64,000 nt of DNA from Theodoxus fluviatilis (taxonomy: Eukaryota; Mollusca; Gastropoda; Cycloneritida; Neritidae): contig JAWQFJ010025803.1 in the NCBI GenBank assembly GCA_034096865.1, forward strand, positions 82,501 through 146,500, read 5' to 3'. Below are positions 13,140-64,000 of the stretch, one piece after another (the first letter of the stretch is position 1; each line of letters begins with the position of its first letter). Under the pieces are notes generated by a model, which saw only the letters and a program-made list of their open reading frames with translations, ran no database searches and was not told the origin of the DNA. A program made the position numbers and the translations under genes.

Positions 13140-13918
13140 ATGATTATGATGTTTATGATGATTATGGGTGTATGAGGGTTGTTGCTTAGTAGGCAGCTAA
13201 GCAGGAAAACAGTCAGCATGACAGGCAGGCAGAAAGGAAAGAAAACAGACAGGCAAGCAGAACGTCGACAGGCAGACAGAGGTAGACTGTTAAGCGTAAA
13301 GGGCATGGAAAGCAGAAAGGCAGACATACTAACAGGATGGTAGATATTATGCACCTTGAATGGCCAATACTTAATCATTTGAATTGATTTAAATGCTGCA
13401 TTTACCATTGATTACAGCAAATGGATCTCTCGATGCATACTTGACACAAATACATACTTTATGCTAGCTAGGAGACGCCTTCCAAAGGGATATAAGCTTC
13501 TGTCTATTAAGAAGCACTTGCACGAAATCTGCAAACGACAATGTATTGGGGCAGGATTATACCCGAGCATTCCTACATTTCCCCACCACAGTCTCGAGAA
13601 GACGTAAACCTTCAAAACACTGAAGTAAACCTACACCGACTTTAGCTCTTCATTCAACATGATCCTCTGTAATAGCGTCTACGGTGGGATGAAATTCAAA
13701 GAAGGACAAAGAGGAACGTTCGGCGAGGACTTCATCCTTTCTTCGCTCAGCTTTATGGCTGAAAGGAACTCGACGGCGTCTCCATTACCCTGTCTGCGGG
13801 GGAGCGGGGGAGCGGGAGAGAGGGAGAGAGGGAGAGAGGGGCGGTCCTCCCAGTGCCACGGCCTTTATTTTGAGGCTGCTCATCTGCAGGGAAGGTGCGC
13901 GCTGTTGCTCCTGTTTAC

Positions 13919-14178
13919 GTTCCCACTGAGAGCAGTATCCCACTGAGAGCGCGTTCTCACTGAGAGCATGTTCCCACTGAGAGCATGTTCCCACTGAGAG
14001 CACGTTCCCACTGAGAGCACGTTCCCACTGAGAGCACGTTCCCACTGAGAGCATGTTCCCACTGAGAGCATGATCCCACTGAGAGCACGTTCCCACTGAG
14101 AGCATGTTCCCACTGAGAGCATGTTCCCACTGAGAGCATGATCCCACTGAGAGCACGTTCCCACTGAGAGCATGATCC
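13919..14178. repeat. 17-bp minisatellite, about 15 copies
   Basis: The unit is TTCCCACTGAGAGCATG, with regular variants at the first base (T or A) and at base 16 (T or C). It gives open frames on the - strand that read as LSVGTCSQWEHA-type repeats. These are a consequence of the repeat. Confidence 0.97.
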
Positions 14179-14649
14179 CAGCCCGAAACTTTCTCAAGGT
14201 AAAATGCAACAACGTTTGCACAGGCAGAGGCTCCTGCTCAAATGTGATTCCGACATTCCTTCCCACTCTGAGGGAGAAATCTTTGAAAAGAAATGTCTCG
14301 GAAAAATCGAAACGAGTCATGCTTTTATTTCAAATGTGTATTAAACTGTATAACGACGGTTCTACGAAAAAGCGATTCGTTCAAGCTAAGGATGACTTTT
14401 TGAAAGAGGGAAAAGGCAATGACTTCGACGTGTTAAAAACAAAGTATGTTAATATCAAGGCCGACTGCAAGGTTTCATGTGAAAGACGGCTGTTACTGTT
14501 AGTACGTTTTAAATTCTCTGAAATATATTTCAAAGAAATACATGTTGAGGACTTTTGAGAAGGGTGATAGATCTTTGCGACATCTTACTAAAACATAGCT
14601 ACACTAATCGATTGGAAACAACTGTCAGTTTTATGAAATAAAGCTCACT

Positions 14650-14690
14650 TTATCCCTCCAGGTTTACTGGAGGTCCTACAGACTTTATTA

Positions 14691-14737
<47 letters not shown>

Positions 14738-15000
14738 CCGTCTCCACGGCCTATATCTCAAAAACTACTGGACGGATTTCCTTGAGATTTTGCACACTGA
14801 CTGGAAGTTAGGTCCCATTCAATATTATCAAATTTTCAGAATCGAGGTTTGAAAAGAAAGTGACTTTTTTACATTTTGGTGTTTCAATGAAAACAATTCA
14901 ACAGACTCCATTTTGCAAAATCTGTGACGTCATCATTTGACGGCGTATAACGTGACGTCATTTGCGAGGAGATTTTTTGAGAAGGGTGAATACGCCGTAT
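14650..15000 (+). repeat. (CTGT)n followed by probable interspersed repeat
   Basis: (CTGT)n at 14690-14737 leads into TATATCTCAAAAACTACTGG and ACGGATTTCCTTGAGATTTT, wording I associate with invertebrate interspersed repeats. TTGAGAAGGGTGA occurs on both sides (about 14555 and 14976), so the block may be an insertion. Two TGACGTCA sites lie near its end. Confidence 0.4.
14935..14960. promoter_or_regulatory. Pair of TGACGTCA (CRE-type) palindromes
   Basis: TGACGTCA is present at 14935-14942 and 14953-14960, 18 bp apart. This is the consensus for CREB/ATF factors. It lies inside a probable repeat, far from any recognised exon, so function is doubtful. Confidence 0.25.
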
Positions 15001-15510
15001 CTGCGAACACTGTCGACAACTTCAAGGCTAGTACGTTAGACTACTTCTGGAAAGACAGCCCTACTATGTATAACCCAACCTGCTGCACCTAGACTGCATA
15101 ATAGCCGCCACGCATGCAAGTCTAGCACTAGGAACTATTAAAATGCTACACAGCCTACCTCATAGAATTTTTCAAGTTTAAAAAGCTTGATGTAGCCACT
15201 GTTTACAATTGGCCCATGCACACGCTGCCATGGTGAAATCTCCGCAGTAAATCTGACCTAATTTCTGATTGGCCAAAACTACGAAAATGTGTCACGGGAA
15301 GTAACTCCTGTATAGTTTTGAATCATACAAATTCGCACTTTTAAAAGTCATTTTTCACTGTTTAATAGATACGATCGAAGAGGGAACTTTGTTGTTTTCA
15401 ATCCCCAATACCATGTACTATCATAATATAATATGGGAACATCGTCCATATTTTGGCTGAGCGGACCTGTAGAAGGAGTTGTTATCCGAAGGCACGCCCT
15501 GCGGTCTATG

Positions 15511-15605
15511 TGTGATTCGGGTGTAATACTGCCAATAAACGTCGTTAAGCTTAAGATTACACCCGAATCACACGGACCGTTAAGGTGCATGGAGTACAGT
15601 ACCGG
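15511..15605. repeat. Hairpin related to the inner arms of the 8900-9661 element
   Basis: TGTGATTCGGGTGTAAT (15511-15527) and its reverse complement (15556-15572) flank a 28-bp spacer. The right side then continues with ACCGTTAAGGTGCATGGAGT and ACAGTACCG, matching the inner arm of the 8900-9661 element. The loop AATAAACGTCGTT also matches that element's loop edge in reverse. It is a degraded or rearranged relative. Confidence 0.75.
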
Positions 15606-15884
15606 TCAAGAGTCACAACAACCACCGACACCGACCATTTCAGCCTTCTTCATGATGCGTTAGAATCCTGCCGTTGTCGTGGTGAACATGGCTGACAACG
15701 GTCAGAATGATTACTTGCTTGGTTTTTTCCTTGTCAAAACTTGTTATACCGTCAGATTGTTACCACCATCAGATTTTCTGCAACTTTTCGAAGCGAATCT
15801 AGCCTAAAAACCTACCAGTTATGAATCGTGTTAACAGGATTGACTCGTTGCTTGTAGAATGACGGTACTCGGTAGCAGTACCAC

Positions 15885-16050
15885 ACACGGTGTGTGCGTG
15901 AATCACTGAATGAGTACGAATGCACATGTCTGGGTTGAACATCTATAATACACTTCCTCCTCTGTGTGACTGTGTGAGTGTTAATTCAGCGTCTATGACA
16001 TGCCAAAGGAAAGCAAAACATGTCATAATAGGAGCTTCCTGAACCTATCC
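15885..16050. repeat. Dispersed repeat, diverged copy 3
   Basis: GGTTGAACATCTATAATACA, then CTCTGTGTGACTGTGTGAG and CAGCGTCTATGACATGCCAA align with copies 1 and 2 at lower identity. The length is uncertain. Confidence 0.65.
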
Positions 16051-16136
16051 ATCATGTTTAAAATATATGGTTGATTGTTCCTGGGCCGATAGCTTAGAAT
16101 TGGATTTACATGCTTTACAAACACTCTGTCATAGCA

Positions 16137-16325
16137 ATTCTCTAATGGCTCAGCTGGTAGAGCGTTCGACTCTTGGTCATGCATGACCAGGTTTGATTCT
16201 GCGCTGAAACTTTTTTTTTCTTCTCTTTTTTCGAGAGGTTGTGTTTTTTTGGGGTTTTTATGTGTGTGTGTGTTTTCCCCCTCTTTTCTCGAGAGGTTGC
16301 GGGTTCGAACCCGATCTTTTTTTAA
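16137..16325 (+). mobile_element. Rearranged tRNA-derived SINE head
   Basis: A good A box (TGGCTCAGCTGGTAGAGC, 16146-16163) and a perfect B box (GGTTCGAACCC, 16302-16312) are separated by about 140 bp of T-rich sequence. A poor second B-box copy is at 16190 and a duplicated TCGAGAGGTTG precedes the good one. The parts would fit one tRNA if the insertion were removed. No single stretch folds as a tRNA, so this is not a tRNA gene. Confidence 0.5.
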
Positions 16326-19300
16326 ATGCCAAAACCTGGAGGTTCAGCGCCAGCGGTTTTTATTTACGTTGGTTTTTACACGTGCTCTTTCTGACAACGT
16401 CGTAGATCCACGCATCTTTAGGATAGAAATATTTAAAACGTGTTATTTGTTCTCACTAAACGTCTTCTTAACAATACAAACCACTGGACCAACTTCTGTA
16501 CTATTCTGCGGCCAAAGTGCCTCATTGATAGGTGAGCGAACGGATATTTACACTTCGCACGTACATTATACAAGAAAAAAGTGAATGTCCCACTGAAAAA
16601 TTGACATGTATAATAACAAGTCTACACTTCTCGTTAAAGTCGCGTAGCGTTTCTTGCGAACAAAACAGTTTGGGATGAATGAGCCGTCTCACACGTCTAC
16701 CCAGTTTCTCGTTGCATATCTTTTTCACACATAGTGCGGTCATCATTTTTAAAGATCAAGCGTTTCAAAATCGCACACCTCGGGGAGGATGATTGCCGTT
16801 AACGCTTGCCACATTGATACTCATCACTGGAGAACAGCAGTCACGCTGTGAAGGGCGATGGAGCTGAGCTAGCAAAATTCAATGCTGAAACCCGTGGCTC
16901 GGTAGCTGCTTTACAATCAGCACGAGACAGACCTGGGCGTATCGTCCCGACTTGGGTACCTTCACGTAAAGCCCCTTGACCCTGTCGGCAAAGATCAAAG
17001 ATTGTCCTCTCACCTGGGGCTATCTCTTCCCCACCCCACCTCATCCCCACTCCAACTTATCCCCACGTCTCCCTCCATTACCCGGCACCATCCCTCTCTC
17101 TCGATTTGCTTCGTATGCATGTATCTGGATTCCCCGTCAGACTTTGCTTTTGCTCCCATCCAGTCTTTACGCTGTACCCTCACTTAGCTTCCTTCTTAGT
17201 TGTTTTCCTCAGTTCTGTAGATCTAATCTCACCTCCATTTCGCTGTCATCCTCACCATACTCTGCCTCAATCCATATTGCTGTTCTCTACATTTAGCCGA
17301 ATTCCAACCTCAGTTTCATTCTTTCTGCAGCTGCATCCTCACCCTTCCATTCAAATTCCACTAAGTTTTTCCTTGCTGGTGTGAGGCTTCTCCAGCTATC
17401 TCACCAACTACTCACCACCCCCTATCCCAGCCCCCACCCTCCTTACCGAGTTACTTCCTCCCCTCTCACAACACCTCTACCCCCTCCCCTTTCCCTTTCA
17501 TCTGTAATCCTTACCGCCCCTACACCTCCCCCGTCCTGACCCCGGCCAGACGAGTAGCCCTCTCATCCACTGGCAGCTGACTGCCCGTCTCTTCAACTCA
17601 AGGGTGTAAACTTTCATATTGTTTGTCCTGTGGCTTTATCATCGTCACATTCCCTACTGTCTCGCCTGTAAGCGCGACTCTTGCTCTTTTCCTCACCTTT
17701 GTTTGAATGCTGTCTCTCTCTTCCTCCTTATCTTCTTCGATCACCTTCTCTGTTTTATGAAAGAGCCACCAGCATTTCTTGCCAACGGGATTAATTTGGG
17801 GGGAGTGCTTCGTCACACACATATATAGACAGACTCAGTTTTAGTCGATGATGTTAAAAAGTTTCAGTCAGGGTCTGTTCTGAAACATCCTTTCATTAGT
17901 AGAAAAGTGCGTACGTGCATTTTATAGCTCACACTCGTACACCCGAGACTAGGGAAAATACAGAGAGAAACCTTGCGGCGTATCCAGCTGAAGTCAAGAC
18001 TGAAGTTGATGCCGATGGAACTCCTGATCTATCAGTGTGAAAATGCCTTTGCCAGCCCAATCTTTTTTCCTGTCCGAGGTCCCTCAGGTCAAGATATTGC
18101 ACTCCCAATACATAGTCAGTAGCTTTGAAATCTTGTGATTTTTCACAGTGACTACGAGTAGAAAGACCCAGTTCTTATTTGTCTCCTTGGCGTCCGAAAT
18201 TACAAATAGTAAACTGGCTTCTCCGCCTATACAGTTGTTTGCCGACAACAACAACAAACGTGTTGGTTTTCTGTTAAGTCCTACGTCATTGAAATATCGT
18301 ATACGGGGCTCTGTCGCTACCTGTCAGTGGACACTCCCACTGCTCTGTGGAAAGTCTTTAAAGCGATCACTTCTATCATTTACCTGGATTTCCATCTCGG
18401 AAACTTTGTCTTTTGCTCCTACTCGTGACTTGTTAGGTCCTTGTGCGTGTGAGAAAAACGTTTCCCGTGAAAGTTTCCCGTGCAAAGCGTATGAACCTTT
18501 CTCATCACATGCTCGGAACTCATTATCTCCCTCGTCCGTTCGTCCACTCTGATGGCTACTGTGAGACTGTTCTCATCACCCAGAACTTCCCATCAGACGA
18601 CCTTTCACCTGCTGTCCTTTCAGTCACCCAAATCTACCCATCAAAACATTTACTTCATTATTCTGTCTCAGCTATCTCATGTTCTCTCCTCTTTAACGTT
18701 TCCAATGCTGTGGGGAGCAAACTCCCAGAAGTCCTCTCTATTGTTCTGGTGTGGCACATAATCGGCTATTACTTTCCGTGCCTTGCCATGCAGGTGGGTT
18801 ATTTAAAGAGGAAGGGGATTCCACCCACGTGGCTTGACTTGACACGACCTTTCACCCCTAGACTTTTTATCGTCTGCCCTCTGATCCCTCCCCTTGAAGA
18901 CTGCCGACGTGGGGCTGATGGTGTCATGTTCAGGGGAGCTCTTTTTCGCAATGAGGTGGAAGCGTGACGTGGTCTAAAAAAGTTACCTTAATGGAGCCTG
19001 GCTTTGTTTCGCGAAGGCTCCAAAGTGCTTGTTGGATTACTTTGATTCTGATCTGGAAGTAACTGGCTGGGTTAGGAGCGCTTTACAGGCTTTGTTGGTA
19101 TGACTTTGAGGGAAAAGCCAGTAGACTGTCTTTGGATCTTTGTTCAGGGTTGTTTTCCTTCAAGTGCAACGACCGAAAAAACTAGCTGCCGGGACAAAAT
19201 GAACGCGGCGGATTGTTTAGGTAGAACTGCAAGAAACTGTCTTTCTGCTCTTGAATCCATTCCACTGTTATTTGTGCCAAAGCCGTTTCACTTTCCTCGA

Positions 19301-19461
19301 CTGTATATATGTCTATGTTGCCCGTTCTGCTTCTTTCTCTCGTTATGAACATTATGTTCGGTTTCCATCACATTTCCTTTCTTCTCTCGTCGTTCATCTG
19401 TGTGTTCATGCGTACCCGTCTATCTGTTTCTCATTCCAGTGGTTTGTCCTCTTGTCCCTTA

Positions 19462-19552
<91 letters not shown>
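19462..19552. repeat. (AAT)n microsatellite
   Basis: About 30 AAT units followed by AGCATTTGTATAGCGCAC, a phrase that often ends interspersed repeats in invertebrates; the element type is not clear. Confidence 0.95.
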
Positions 19553-19783
19553 GCATTTGTATAGCGCACTTCTTCGAATTGCTCGTTTGCCCACCTGCCA
19601 CTCTGAGCTGGAATTGAATGGTTTACTTTTGGGTGGCTATGGGAGAGAGTTATTGCTTTAAATGAAGGTTTTCCACTTTGCGACAACACTTACTCAAAAG
19701 AGAGACTCTTTTCAATGATATGACCTCATTGACTTCTGTTTTTCTAGCGATTCCTCTGACTTGGAGGGCAGTAGATTACAGGA

Positions 19784-19812
19784 AATGATGATGATGATGG
19801 TGATGCTGATGC

Positions 19813-19882
<70 letters not shown>

Positions 19883-19901
19883 AATGATGATGATGATGAT
19901 G
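19784..19901. repeat. (ATG)n microsatellite
   Basis: ATGATG run with GCTGATG interruptions, ending 50 bp before exon 1. Confidence 0.95.
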
Positions 19902-19951
19902 ACGGCAATGACAAAGGAAACGATAACCTGAATGTGTATTTGTCCTTGCAG

Positions 19952-63557
<43,606 letters not shown>

Positions 63558-63694
63558 GTAAGTGGAGGTCTTTCCTTTCAGTCAGGATGTACTATTGCTT
63601 ATCGATGACTTTAAGCCTTGCCTTGTACTACGCCTTTCAGTCAGCCTGGACTCGTGCTTATCGACCATTTTTATCCTTGCCTAGTTCCAAATCT

Positions 63695-64000
63695 GGGGCC
63701 GGTTGCTCAACAATCAGTTATCGGCTAGCTGTCAGCTAAAACGCTACCTACCAGCTAAGTTAGCGCCGGATAGCTTAACTGGGTTGCTCGAGCGCTAGTT
63801 TGACTAACTGACAGCTAAGTTAGCGGGAAGATTTTAGAGGTGGTCGGAGCAGCTCTAAAGTCCCTTAGTTGGGAGGTAAACATGGCGGCGATCATTCACC
63901 AGATTTTTCGTCAGCGACATCAGAGACGAAATCGGGCGTATCGAGATCGTTTTGATCCTTTTGTGGAGTTCGATGACGTAGATCTTCACCAGCGGTTTCG
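63695..64000 (+). mobile_element. PIF/Harbinger-like DNA transposon, 5' end (truncated by the window)
   Basis: The stretch from GGGGCCGGTTGCTC near 63695 looks like a transposon terminus followed by a subterminal region that repeats CAGCTAAGTTAGCG twice (about 63752 and 63803). A transposase frame follows. The exact terminus and the target duplication cannot be fixed because the other end is outside the window. Confidence 0.6.
63882..64000 (+). CDS. Harbinger-type transposase, N-terminal fragment (runs off the window)
   Basis: An ATG at 63882 opens a 39-codon frame with no stop: MAAIIHQIFRQRHQRR, then YRDRFDPFVEFDDVDL and HQRFR. The R-x-R-x-N/D-P-x-x-x-x-D-D-x-x-x-x-x-R-F-R pattern is the usual start of HARBI1/PIF-type DDE nucleases. 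Those nucleases catalyse transposition and are about 300-450 residues long. Whether this copy is intact cannot be seen. The fragment lies in a host intron, in the same orientation as the host gene. Confidence 0.7.
   Translation, partial: MAAIIHQIFRQRHQRRNRAYRDRFDPFVEFDDVDLHQRF

Larger units (their letters stand above)
63558..64000 (+). other. Start of the intron after exon 18
   Basis: It begins with donor gtaagt. A short imperfect direct repeat (ctttcagtcag...) lies at 63575-63660. From about 63695 the sequence belongs to a Harbinger-like transposon. Confidence 0.8.

Noticed and set aside
13919..14178. Possible CRISPR array
   Set aside because: Units abut head to tail with no unique spacers, and the window is clearly eukaryotic. 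The same applies to the arrays at 22027 and 30545.
13785..14320. Reverse-strand frames reading LSVGTCSQWEHA repeats
   Set aside because: Produced by the 17-bp minisatellite; all three reverse frames show the same motif.
14172..14558. 128-codon frame starting MIPARNFLKVKC
   Set aside because: It begins in the minisatellite, has no recognisable domain, and runs into a probable interspersed repeat.
16137..16325. tRNA gene
   Set aside because: A and B boxes are 140 bp apart and no cloverleaf can be paired; it is better explained as a rearranged SINE head.
18148..18967. Two overlapping 134- and 174-codon frames
   Set aside because: No family resemblance, mutually overlapping in different frames, no splice or promoter context; likely chance in a pyrimidine-rich region.

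Overview
This is animal nuclear DNA, not prokaryotic. It is dominated by long introns full of microsatellites and decayed transposons, and one real protein-coding gene can be read across it. A set of 18 GT-AG exons on the + strand (19952-63557) joins in frame into 1,003 codons without a stop. The product is recognisable as the C-terminal half of a FRAS1/FREM-family basement-membrane protein, closest to FREM2 (FRAS1-related extracellular matrix protein 2). The intron style, the abundant (GA)n, (CTGT)n and (ATG)n tracts, the tRNA-derived SINEs and the family of short mobile elements suggest a lophotrochozoan, most likely a mollusc and perhaps a gastropod. That placement is inference; I cannot run a search.

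Layout. 1-19951: no supportable exon. It is probably the intron before the first Calx-beta exon (in vertebrate FREM2 the CSPG repeats sit in a very large upstream exon). It holds microsatellites, a perfect 202-bp duplication (3691/6835), a 762-bp foldback DNA transposon with 66-bp perfect terminal inverted repeats and a 7-bp target-site duplication (8900-9661), a related hairpin (15511-15605), a 17-bp minisatellite and a small dispersed repeat family. 19952-36100: exons 1-5 (Calx-beta 1 and 2), with introns containing a 67-bp x 10 minisatellite, a 34-bp x ~19 minisatellite and very long CT/CTGT tracts. 36101-50509: exons 6-8 (Calx-beta 3 and the first half of 4), with introns holding three decayed LINE fragments, a tRNA-headed SINE and a 2.5-kb element bounded by inverted repeats. 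50510-56978: a long intron carrying two tandem copies of an ~0.8-kb element packed with AGGTCA nuclear-receptor-type half-sites. 56979-63557: exons 9-18, closely spaced, encoding the end of Calx-beta 4, Calx-beta 5 and the conserved C-terminal ectodomain. 63558-64000: the next intron, into which a PIF/Harbinger transposon is inserted; its transposase reading frame opens at 63882 and runs off the window.

How it works together. The window encodes five consecutive Calx-beta modules followed by the cysteine-containing membrane-proximal ectodomain. The N-terminal signal peptide and CSPG repeats lie upstream of the recognised exons. The transmembrane segment and cytoplasmic tail lie beyond 64000. 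Exons 1-10 are all phase 1-1, so each could be skipped without a frameshift. Everything else in the window is intronic repeat or mobile DNA. No RNA gene, second host gene or CRISPR array could be supported.
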